Positions 26,738 through 34,024 of a stretch of 64,000 nucleotides of DNA are shown here, one piece after another. The DNA comes from Comamonadaceae bacterium OS-4 (GTDB lineage Bacteria; Pseudomonadota; Gammaproteobacteria; Burkholderiales; Burkholderiaceae_C), in NCBI GenBank assembly GCA_027924025.1, contig AP026970.1:2130501-2194500 (forward strand), read 5' to 3'. Both the position numbers and the translations under genes were made by a program. Every line of letters starts with the position of its first letter. Positions within the stretch are counted from its first letter, which is position 1. Below the pieces are notes generated by a model. That model did no database searches and was not told the DNA's origin. It worked only from the letters and a program-made list of their open reading frames with translations.

Positions 26738-27622
26738 ATGAACCCCTTACAAAACATTTTGTTGCTCGGCATCCTTTTGACGTTCGCGCTGCTGGAGTGG
26801 CGCTCCGGGCGCTACAAGGATTTCGGCGCGACCCGCGACGACACCAAGCTCGAAGCCGCCATGCTGCTGGCGCTACTGGCTTTATTGCAACCGGGCATCT
26901 TTTTCATCACGGGGAAGTTGGGCGCGTGGCTCATGCCTGAGCAGCGCAACGCGTGGGCGCATTTGCCGGCGTGGGCGATGTTCGGCATTCTGCTGGTGGC
27001 TGACGATTTGACGCAGTACTGGTGGCACCGGCTTTCGCACACGCCGCTGCTCTGGCCGCTGCACCGCGCGCACCACACGGCGCACTACATGAGCATCCGC
27101 ATCACCTACCGCAACAACTTCTTTTACTACGCCATGATGCCGGGCATCTGGATGTCGGGCATCCTGATCTACTTGGGTTTTGCCAATGTGTATCTGGTGT
27201 ACGTGGTGCTCAAGCTCACCGTCATCATGGGGGCGCACAGCGCGGTGCGCTGGGATGAGCCGTTTTACAAACACCGCTGGCTGCACCCCGTGGCCTGGGT
27301 GCTGGAGCGCACTATCTCCACCCCGGCCACGCACTGGGCGCACCACGCGCTGACCAATGAAGACGGCATTGGCCACTACAAAGGCAACTTCGGCAATTTG
27401 CTGTTTGTGTGGGACCTTATCTTCGGCTCGGCCAAGATCACCCGCCAGTACCCCGCCCGCGTCGGCCTGCAGGACGACCTGATTTACGGCAAAGAGCGCT
27501 GGTTCACCGAGATGTTTTACCCCATCATCCAATCAAAACGAGAACACTCGGCACTGGCACCCGGCGGACGGGCCAACGCCGTGGAAGAGACGGACCCTGA
27601 GCGGGTGCTGGCAAAAAGCTGA
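26738..27622 (+). CDS. Sterol desaturase / fatty acid hydroxylase family membrane protein
   Basis: 294 residues with about four membrane segments. The di-iron histidine clusters HRLSH, HRAHH (about residues 98-113) and HWAHHALTNEDGIGHYKGNFG (about 200) are complete, so an active oxygen-dependent hydroxylase or desaturase is expected. The substrate is a lipid or hydrophobic molecule not readable from sequence. An AGGAGA site precedes the ATG. Probably controlled by the divergent LysR regulator. A weak hairpin overlaps the stop (27620-27640). Confidence 0.88.
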   Translation: MNPLQNILLLGILLTFALLEWRSGRYKDFGATRDDTKLEAAMLLALLALLQPGIFFITGKLGAWLMPEQRNAWAHLPAWAMFGILLVADDLTQYWWHRLSHTPLLWPLHRAHHTAHYMSIRITYRNNFFYYAMMPGIWMSGILIYLGFANVYLVYVVLKLTVIMGAHSAVRWDEPFYKHRWLHPVAWVLERTISTPATHWAHHALTNEDGIGHYKGNFGNLLFVWDLIFGSAKITRQYPARVGLQDDLIYGKERWFTEMFYPIIQSKREHSALAPGGRANAVEETDPERVLAKS

Positions 27623-27897
27623 AAACCGGAGGCGGTTTCAGCGGGATGCTACAGACGTCTTGCAGGCGGCACCGTTTACCAAAGGCTGCCCGTGCCCATG
27701 GCGGCCATAGTTGATAGGCAGTGAGGACAGCGCAGCGACCCTTGCACTCAGAAAAAGAGAGGTTTTCGTTTGCTACCATCCGGATGCGACGCGCAGACTG
27801 TCATAGCCCACAAAGTCATGGCAGCGCGGGTGCGCAGGAAAACGCATAGCCATGCCGTTTTCTTTTCATAAACACACCATCTCACAAGGATAAGACA

Positions 27898-29031
27898 GTG
27901 AAACGTAGCCTTACGTCATCCCCCGTGCTCGCAGCCATCATGCTGGCTTTGGCCGGCAATGCATTTGCACAAGAACAGGTCGTCAAGATCGGCCAAACAG
28001 GCCCCCTCTCCGGTCCCAACGCGTTTGCTGGTAAAGACAATGAAAACGGCACCCGTCTGGCCGTGGAAGAGCTCAATGCCAAAAAGATCAAGCTGGCTGG
28101 CAAAACCCTGAAGTTTGAGCTGGTGTCTGAAGATGACCAGTGCGACCCCAAGTCCGGCGTCTCTGTGGCACAAAAAATGGTGGACAGCGGCATCAAATAC
28201 GTCATGGGGCCCTACTGCTCTGGCGTAGCTATTCCAACCTCGCGCGTATACGACGACGGTGGTGCGTTGGTCTCCACCGTAGGTACCAACCCCAAGGTGA
28301 CTGATGGCGGCTACAAAAATATCTTTCGCATCGTGGCCGGAGACAACCAAATCGGCTCTGGCATGGCCACCTACGCCGCCAAAGTGCTCAAGGCCAAGAC
28401 GGTGGCCGTCATTGACGACCGCACCGCATTCGGCCAAGGCTTGGCTGCAGAGTTCATGAAAGAAGCCAAAAACCAAGGCCTTATCGTCGTGGCGCAAGAG
28501 TACACCACGGACAAATCGACAGACTTCTCCGCTATCTTGACCAGCATCAAGGCCAAAAAGCCTGAAGTTATCTTTTTCGGTGGCTACGCCCCGCAAGCGG
28601 CCCCGATGGTGCGCCAGATGAAGCAACTCGCCGTGACAGCCAAGATGCTGGGTGGCGATACCCTGTGCAGCCCTGAAATGGGCAAGATCGGCGGAGATGC
28701 GGTCAATGACGTGGTGTTCTGCGCCCAAGGCGGCGCCATGCTGGACAAGTCCACCGACGGCCCCGCACTCAAGGCCAAGTACAAGAAGCGCTTCAACCAA
28801 GATGCCGATGTGTACGCCGCCTCGTTCTATGACCAAGTCATGTTTGTGGCCCAGTCCATGAGCAAAGTGGGCTCCATCGAGCCTGAAAAAGTGTCCATGG
28901 AAATGCGAAAAGGCAGCTACAAAGGAGTCGCTGCGAACTACGCCTACGATGACAAGGGCAACATGAAGCAAGCCCCCATCACCGTGTTTACCTTCAAGAA
29001 CACGCAGCTTGCGCCTCTGGCTAGCTACTAA
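27898..29031 (+). CDS. Branched-chain amino acid-type ABC substrate-binding protein
   Basis: 377 residues from a GTG at 27898 with AAGGATAAG just upstream. A signal peptide ends GNAFAQEQ. The Leu/Ile/Val-binding fold is shown by KIGQTGPLSGPNAFAGKDNENG and YVMGPYCSGVAIPTSRVY. It belongs to the LivJ/LivK group and binds an amino acid or related ligand in the periplasm. No permease or ATPase genes lie nearby, so it must work with components elsewhere. The 275 bases before it hold only a weak hairpin at 27620-27640. Confidence 0.92.
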   Translation: MKRSLTSSPVLAAIMLALAGNAFAQEQVVKIGQTGPLSGPNAFAGKDNENGTRLAVEELNAKKIKLAGKTLKFELVSEDDQCDPKSGVSVAQKMVDSGIKYVMGPYCSGVAIPTSRVYDDGGALVSTVGTNPKVTDGGYKNIFRIVAGDNQIGSGMATYAAKVLKAKTVAVIDDRTAFGQGLAAEFMKEAKNQGLIVVAQEYTTDKSTDFSAILTSIKAKKPEVIFFGGYAPQAAPMVRQMKQLAVTAKMLGGDTLCSPEMGKIGGDAVNDVVFCAQGGAMLDKSTDGPALKAKYKKRFNQDADVYAASFYDQVMFVAQSMSKVGSIEPEKVSMEMRKGSYKGVAANYAYDDKGNMKQAPITVFTFKNTQLAPLASY

Positions 29032-29194
29032 AGCGTAGACACCATCCCGGGGTTCAGAGTCAGGTACAGGTCTGGCGCACGCTGGATGCGGCACATCATC
29101 TCCACAACCCCGGCGAAGGACAGGAAATTCCACCGGAGGAGACAGCACTGGCTTGGGGATACCAGCGCCGCTCGCGAGACGCTCGCGGACTAAA

Positions 29195-29311
29195 TCAAGC
29201 TGATTCTTGTGATACTTGGCGATAGTCGATATTGTCAAAGCGCTTGGCGTTCCTCTTTTTCCGGATCTTGACCGGATCTCGGTCGGAGCTTTGCATCAGG
29301 CCATCCCTCAT
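29195..29311 (-). pseudogene. Decayed partial copy of lpdA (dihydrolipoyl dehydrogenase)
   Basis: Bases 29229-29312 align without gaps to lpdA bases 31253-31336, about 71 of 84 identical by my manual alignment. A 38-codon frame survives, reading DGLMQSSDRDPVKIRKKR against DGLMQGADRDLVKIWQKM in lpdA, then NAKRFDNI in both. It lacks both flanking parts of the enzyme. Weaker similarity may continue leftwards to about 29170 with small gaps. The rest of 29032-29328 holds no gene that I can see. Confidence 0.7.
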
Positions 29312-29328
29312 TTGCCATCAACGGGAGA

Positions 29329-30249
29329 CTATTGCTCCTGTGTCACCCGGTAAATGCCCAAGCTGACCAGCAGCAGCGCTACCAAGTACTTCCACTCCCA
29401 CAGCGATTCGCCGAGAAACAAGGCAGACAAACCAGCACCAAACACAGGCACCAAAAAGCTGTAGAGCGCAACGGTGCTGACGCGGTTGTATTTGAGCAGC
29501 GTGCCCCACAGCGCAAACGCCACAGCTGACAACAACGCCATGTAGGCCAGCAGCAGCCCCGGGGCCCACGAGAAGCTGCTGATGCGTCCGCCTGCAACCC
29601 ACCCGATAGCCACCAGCACGAGGCCTCCGATACCGAGTTGATAGCCCGTCATCACCACCGAGTCCATGCGCTGCGAAAGACGCTTTCCGTACAAGGATGC
29701 GGACGACAACACCAGCGCGGCAAGCACCACAAAGCCTTCTCCCAGCCAGGAGAAACCTGTGTCTGCCGGATGGGAATCGCCCAGCAGCCCGCCTGCGTTC
29801 ACTGCCAGCACCCCAGCCAGCCCCAGCACGCAACCTGAAATCTTGCGCCAGGTCAGCGTATCGTTGTGGTACAAAAAATGCGCCAGCAGCACACTGAAAA
29901 ACACGCCGGAGGTGTTGAGAATGGACGCCTTCACCCCCGTGGTGTTGGCGACACCGATGTAGAAAAAGATGTACTGCAACGTGGTTTGCAAAACCCCCAG
30001 CAACGCCATTTCACCCACTTGGGCACGCTGCAGACGCAAGGCCTTGCCCGTGAGTTTCGCAAATACCAGCAACAAGGCCCCAGCAGCTACAAAACGGTAA
30101 CCGGCAAACAGAATCTGGGCAGCCAAGTCGCTGCGACTGATCCCCAACATGGCGTATCCCTGCTTGATGGCCGGATAGGCACTACCCCACAGCAGGCAAC
30201 ACAAGCCTGCGAGTAAAAAAACGTAACGCGGTCGGGTGAAAAAAGACAT
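29329..30249 (-). CDS. EamA/DMT-family transporter
   Basis: 306 residues with ten hydrophobic segments in two repeated EamA halves (about 10-145 and 165-300). GLCCLLWGSAYPAIKQGY opens the first repeat, and PVFGAGLSALFLGE marks the end of the second. Members export amino acids or other metabolites; the substrate is unknown. It stands alone, facing the partial lpdA copy downstream. A stretch of 234 bases separates it from the lpdA terminator. Confidence 0.88.
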   Translation of the reverse strand: MSFFTRPRYVFLLAGLCCLLWGSAYPAIKQGYAMLGISRSDLAAQILFAGYRFVAAGALLLVFAKLTGKALRLQRAQVGEMALLGVLQTTLQYIFFYIGVANTTGVKASILNTSGVFFSVLLAHFLYHNDTLTWRKISGCVLGLAGVLAVNAGGLLGDSHPADTGFSWLGEGFVVLAALVLSSASLYGKRLSQRMDSVVMTGYQLGIGGLVLVAIGWVAGGRISSFSWAPGLLLAYMALLSAVAFALWGTLLKYNRVSTVALYSFLVPVFGAGLSALFLGESLWEWKYLVALLLVSLGIYRVTQEQ

Positions 30250-30417
30250 GGGAGGTGAGGCGTTAGCACCCTACAAGGCGCTCAAGGAGAAAAAGCCAGC
30301 AACGCAACAAGCGCGCAAAGCAACAGTGGCAAAAAGCGGGTTACAAGAGTGTAAAACCCTCGCGCCTTGCACGTGCAGGAGACCTGCAAAACAAACACTA
30401 CACGTGCGTGATACACA

Positions 30418-30454
30418 AAGAAAAGCCGCGCAGCCCTACGGAACCTGCGCGGCT
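30418..30454 (-). terminator. Intrinsic terminator of the pyruvate dehydrogenase operon
   Basis: Perfect 10-base arms AGCCGCGCAG (30424-30433) and CTGCGCGGCT (30445-30454) follow the lpdA stop, with an A-rich tract on the plus strand giving minus-strand T residues. The hairpin is the GC part of a dispersed repeat member. Confidence 0.85.
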
Positions 30455-30473
30455 AGCTACTGATTTAGTAGCA
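30455..30473 (-). repeat. Dispersed repeat member (terminator-type)
   Basis: On the minus strand TGCTACTAAATCAGTAGC runs into the terminator hairpin, CCGCGCAGG. The layout is the same as at 13450 and 40073. Confidence 0.5.
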
Positions 30474-30483
30474 GTTGAAGCGT

Positions 30484-32319
30484 TTACTTCTTCTGCGGTG
30501 GCACGTCGGTACAAGATCCATGCGCAATCTCCGCCGCCATGCCGATGCTTTCTCCCAGCGTAGGGTGCGGGTGAATCGTCTTGCCGATGTCCACCGCGTC
30601 TGCGCCCATCTCAATCGCCAAAGCGATCTCACCGATCATGTCGCCCGCGTGGGTGCCGACCATGCCGCCGCCCAGGATCTTGCCGTGGCCATGTGCTTCC
30701 GGAGAGTCATCAAACAGCAGTTTGGTGACGCCTTCGTCGCGGCCATTGGCAATCGCACGGCCGGATGCGGTCCAGGGGAACAGGCCCTTCTTGACCTTGA
30801 TGCCTTGGGCCTTAGCCTGGTCTTCAGTCAAGCCCACCCATGCCACTTCGGGGTCGGTGTAGGCCACGCTCGGGATGACGCGGGCGTTAAACGCGGCGGC
30901 GGCCAGCTCTTTGTTGCCTTGCAGTTCACCGGCAATCACTTCAGCCGCCACGTGCGCTTCATGCACCGCCTTGTGCGCCAGCATGGGCTGGCCCACGATG
31001 TCGCCGATGGCGAAGATGTGCGGCACGTTGGTGCGCATCTGGATGTCGACGTTGATGAAGCCGCGGTCGGTCACAGCAACACCGGCCTTCTCGGCACTGA
31101 TCTTCTTGCCGTTGGGCGTGCGGCCCACGGCTTGCAGCACCAGGTCGTACACCTGCGGTGCGGGGGCGGTGCCGCCCTCTTCCGCTGGCGCAAACGTCAC
31201 CTCGATGCCTTCGGGCAAGGCGCGTGCGGACACGGTCTTGGTCTTGAGCATGATGTTGTCGAAGCGCTTGGCGTTCATCTTCTGCCAGATCTTGACCAGG
31301 TCGCGGTCGGCGCCTTGCATCAGGCCGTCCATCATTTCCACCACGTCCAGGCGAGCGCCCAGGGTGCTGTATACGGTGCCCATTTCCAGGCCGATGATGC
31401 CGCCACCCAAAATCAGCATGCGCTTGGGCACTTCTTTGAGCTCCAAGGCGCCGGTGGAATCGACTACGCGCGGGTCGTTGGGCATGAAAGGCAAGCGCAC
31501 GGCTTGCGAACCGGCCGCAATGATGGCGCGCTTGAACGCGATGACTTTCTTGCTGCCGGTCTTCTCTTGCGCTGTGCCGCTGGTTTCTTCCACTTCGAGG
31601 TGGTTGGCACCCACGAAGTTGGCGTAACCGCGCACGGTCGTGACCTTGCGCATTTTGGCCATGGCAGCCAAGCCACCGGTCAGCTTGCCGATGACCTTTT
31701 CTTTGTGGCCGCGCAGCTTGTCAATGTTGACCACGGGCGCACCGAAGTCAACACCCAAGTCGGCCATGTGGCTGACTTCGTCCATGACAGCGGCAACATG
31801 CAGCAGCGCCTTGGAAGGAATGCAACCCACGTTCAGGCACACGCCGCCCAGGGTGGCGTAACGCTCAACGACGATGACCTTGAGGCCCAAGTCAGCCGCA
31901 CGGAACGCAGCGGAGTAGCCGCCAGGGCCACCGCCGATGACGACCAGGTCGCACTCCAGGTCTGCACTGCCGCCAAAGCTGCTGGCCACTGGGGCCGGAG
32001 CCGCCGGGGCTGCTACAGAAACAGAAGCTTCTGGCGCAGACGCTGCGGGGGCTGCAGCCGGTTTAGCTTCAGAAACTGCACCAGCGGCTTCCAGCATCAC
32101 GACCACAGAACCCTGCTTGACCTTGTCGCCGATTTTGACTTTGAGTTCGGTCACCACACCACCGTGGCTGGCCGGGATCTCCATGGAAGCCTTGTCGGAC
32201 TCCACGGTGATCAAGCTTTGCTCGGGCTTGATGGTGTCGCCCACTTTGACCAGCAGCTCGATGACCGCGACTTCGTCGAAGTCACCAATATCGGGAACCT
32301 TGATTTCTACGATTGCCAT
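30484..32319 (-). CDS. lpdA: Dihydrolipoyl dehydrogenase (E3) with N-terminal lipoyl domain
   Basis: 611 residues: a lipoyl domain (1-75, lysine in VESDKASMEIP), an Ala/Pro linker (about 80-115), then the E3 flavoprotein. FAD motif GGGPGGYSAAF, redox cysteines in GGVCLNVGCIPSKALL, a second nucleotide motif ILGGGIIGLEMGT, and the C-terminal active-site HPHPTLGE are intact. It reoxidises dihydrolipoamide of the pyruvate dehydrogenase complex. A lipoylated E3 is known in several beta- and gammaproteobacteria. The linker contains a dispersed repeat at 32011. Third gene of aceE-aceF-lpdA. Confidence 0.96.
   Translation of the reverse strand: MAIVEIKVPDIGDFDEVAVIELLVKVGDTIKPEQSLITVESDKASMEIPASHGGVVTELKVKIGDKVKQGSVVVMLEAAGAVSEAKPAAAPAASAPEASVSVAAPAAPAPVASSFGGSADLECDLVVIGGGPGGYSAAFRAADLGLKVIVVERYATLGGVCLNVGCIPSKALLHVAAVMDEVSHMADLGVDFGAPVVNIDKLRGHKEKVIGKLTGGLAAMAKMRKVTTVRGYANFVGANHLEVEETSGTAQEKTGSKKVIAFKRAIIAAGSQAVRLPFMPNDPRVVDSTGALELKEVPKRMLILGGGIIGLEMGTVYSTLGARLDVVEMMDGLMQGADRDLVKIWQKMNAKRFDNIMLKTKTVSARALPEGIEVTFAPAEEGGTAPAPQVYDLVLQAVGRTPNGKKISAEKAGVAVTDRGFINVDIQMRTNVPHIFAIGDIVGQPMLAHKAVHEAHVAAEVIAGELQGNKELAAAAFNARVIPSVAYTDPEVAWVGLTEDQAKAQGIKVKKGLFPWTASGRAIANGRDEGVTKLLFDDSPEAHGHGKILGGGMVGTHAGDMIGEIALAIEMGADAVDIGKTIHPHPTLGESIGMAAEIAHGSCTDVPPQKK
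32011..32049 (+). repeat. Dispersed repeat member inside the lpdA linker
   Basis: TGCTACAGAAACAGAAGCTT is followed by CTGGCGCAGACGCTGCGGG, matching the family layout. It falls in the Ala/Pro-rich linker between lipoyl and catalytic domains, where insertion is tolerated in frame. Confidence 0.5.
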
Positions 32320-32334
32320 ATTCAGGTTCCTGTC

Positions 32335-34005
32335 TTAGAGCAGCACGCGGCGGAAGTCACCCAGGATCTGGCCCAGGTACACGTTGAAGCGCGCCGCAGC
32401 AGCGCCGTCGATCACGCGGTGGTCCCAAGTCAGCGACAAGGGCAACATCAGGCGTGGCTGGAAGGCCTTGCCATCCCACACCGGTTCCATCTGGCTCTTG
32501 CAGACACCCAAAATGGCGACTTCAGGCGCGTTGATGATGGGCGTGAAGTAACGGCCACCAATACCACCCAGTGAAGAGATGGTGAAGGTCGCACCGCTCA
32601 TGTCAGCTGGGCCGAGCTTTCCATCGCGAGCCTTCTTGGCCAGCTCACCCATTTCCTGGCTGATTTGGAAGATGCCTTTCTTGTCGGCATCCTTGATCAC
32701 AGGCACCACCAAGCCGTTAGGCGTGTCGGCCGCAAAACCGATGTGGTAGTACTGCTTGTAAATCAGCGCATCGCCATCCAGCGAGCTGTTGAACTCGGGA
32801 AACTTCTTGAGCGCGGCCACGCAAGCCTTGATCAGGAAGGCCAGCATGGTCACCTTGATGCCAGACTTCTCGTTCTCTTTGTTGGTCGAGACGCGGAAGG
32901 CTTCGAGGTCGGTGATGTCGGCGTCGTCGTGGTTGGTGACGGCCGGAATCATGACCGCGTTGCGCAGCAGGTTGGCACCGCTGATCTTCTTGATGCGGGA
33001 CATTTCCTTGCGCTCGATCGGGCCGAACTTGGCAAAGTCCACCTTGGGCCAAGGGATCAGGCCCAAGCCGGCACCGTCGTTGCTGCCGGAAGCTTTGGCT
33101 TGGGCAGCAATAGCCAAGGTTTGCACTGCACCGCTCATCACGGAACGGGTGAAGCCTTGCACGTCTGCCTCGGTGATACGGCCCTTCAAGCCGGAACCTT
33201 TGACTTCGTTCAACGGCACGCCCAGTTCACGGGCGAACTTGCGCACCGAAGGGGATGCATGGGGCAAACCGAGGGTGGTGCCACCGGGCGCATGCGCGGG
33301 CACAGCCACAGCGGCAGGCGCTGCAACAGCAGCGGCTACCGGTGCGGGTGCGGGTGCCGCAGCGGCTGCGATGGGCGCTGCAGCAACAGGCGCCGCTACA
33401 GGAGCCGGGGCAGCAGTAGCCACGCCTTCCAGAATCACCACCAAGTCACCGATGTTCACGGTGTCACCCAGCTTGACCTTGATTTCCTTCACCACACCGG
33501 CGGTGCTGGAAGGAATCTCCATGGAGGCCTTGTCAGACTCCACCGTGATCAGGCTCTGCTCCACCTTCACGGTGTCGCCAACCTTGACCAGCAGCTCGAT
33601 AACAGCCACGTCTTTGAAGTCGCCGATGTCGGGCACCAGCACATTCACGGGGCCGGAGGCCGCAGGTGCCGCAGCCGGAGCGGTTGCTACAGAAACAGGA
33701 GCTGCTAGCGCAGATGCTGCGGGCGCTGGAGCCGCTTTTGGCTCTGCAGCAGGTGCTGCAGCAGCACCAGCGGCTTCCACCATGACGACCACGGAGCCTT
33801 GCTTGACCTTGTCGCCCAGCGCAATCTTGATTTCCTTGACCACACCGGCGGTGCTGGAAGGAATCTCCATGGAGGCCTTGTCAGACTCCACGGTGATCAG
33901 GCTTTGCTCCACCTTCACGGTGTCGCCCACTTTGACCAGCAGTTCGATGACTGCGACTTCGTCGAAGTCACCGATATCCGGGACTTTTACTTCTACCAAT
34001 GCCAT
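32335..34005 (-). CDS. aceF: Dihydrolipoamide acetyltransferase (pyruvate dehydrogenase E2)
   Basis: 556 residues from the ATG at 34005 (GGAGA upstream). Two lipoyl domains (about 1-75 and 118-192) each carry ESDKASMEIPSS. They are joined by Ala/Pro linkers to an E3/E1-binding domain (PSVRKFARELGVPLNEVKG, about 257-275), then the acyltransferase core ending with DHRVIDGAAAARF. It forms the core of the complex and transfers acetyl groups to CoA. The lipoyl segments are also strongly similar in DNA (see repeats). Sits 15 bases before lpdA. Confidence 0.96.
   Translation of the reverse strand: MALVEVKVPDIGDFDEVAVIELLVKVGDTVKVEQSLITVESDKASMEIPSSTAGVVKEIKIALGDKVKQGSVVVMVEAAGAAAAPAAEPKAAPAPAASALAAPVSVATAPAAAPAASGPVNVLVPDIGDFKDVAVIELLVKVGDTVKVEQSLITVESDKASMEIPSSTAGVVKEIKVKLGDTVNIGDLVVILEGVATAAPAPVAAPVAAAPIAAAAAPAPAPVAAAVAAPAAVAVPAHAPGGTTLGLPHASPSVRKFARELGVPLNEVKGSGLKGRITEADVQGFTRSVMSGAVQTLAIAAQAKASGSNDGAGLGLIPWPKVDFAKFGPIERKEMSRIKKISGANLLRNAVMIPAVTNHDDADITDLEAFRVSTNKENEKSGIKVTMLAFLIKACVAALKKFPEFNSSLDGDALIYKQYYHIGFAADTPNGLVVPVIKDADKKGIFQISQEMGELAKKARDGKLGPADMSGATFTISSLGGIGGRYFTPIINAPEVAILGVCKSQMEPVWDGKAFQPRLMLPLSLTWDHRVIDGAAAARFNVYLGQILGDFRRVLL
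33478..33637 (-). repeat. Direct repeat: second aceF lipoyl domain
   Basis: This stretch is nearly identical to 33827-33985, including a long shared block around the lipoyl lysine codons (GGAATCTCCATGGAGGCCTT in both). A third, more diverged copy lies in lpdA at about 32140-32300. Confidence 0.7.
33684..33724 (+). repeat. Dispersed repeat member inside the aceF inter-lipoyl linker
   Basis: TTGCTACAGAAACAGGAGCT is followed by GCTAGCGCAGATGCTGCGGG. It closely matches the copy at 32011 and again sits in an Ala/Pro linker between folded domains. Confidence 0.55.
33827..33985 (-). repeat. Direct repeat: first aceF lipoyl domain
   Basis: Partner of 33478-33637. Most differences fall at third codon positions. 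Confidence 0.7.
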
Positions 34006-34024
34006 GTTGTTGTCTCCGGAGTTC

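Noticed and set aside
27620..27640. Hairpin at the stop of the desaturase-like gene as a terminator
   Set aside because: The stem has a bulge and no T tract follows, so it is mentioned only as a weak structure.
30475..32574. A 699-codon plus-strand frame opposite lpdA
   Set aside because: His- and Gln-rich mirror of the conserved E3 gene, with no recognisable domain and no ribosome site.
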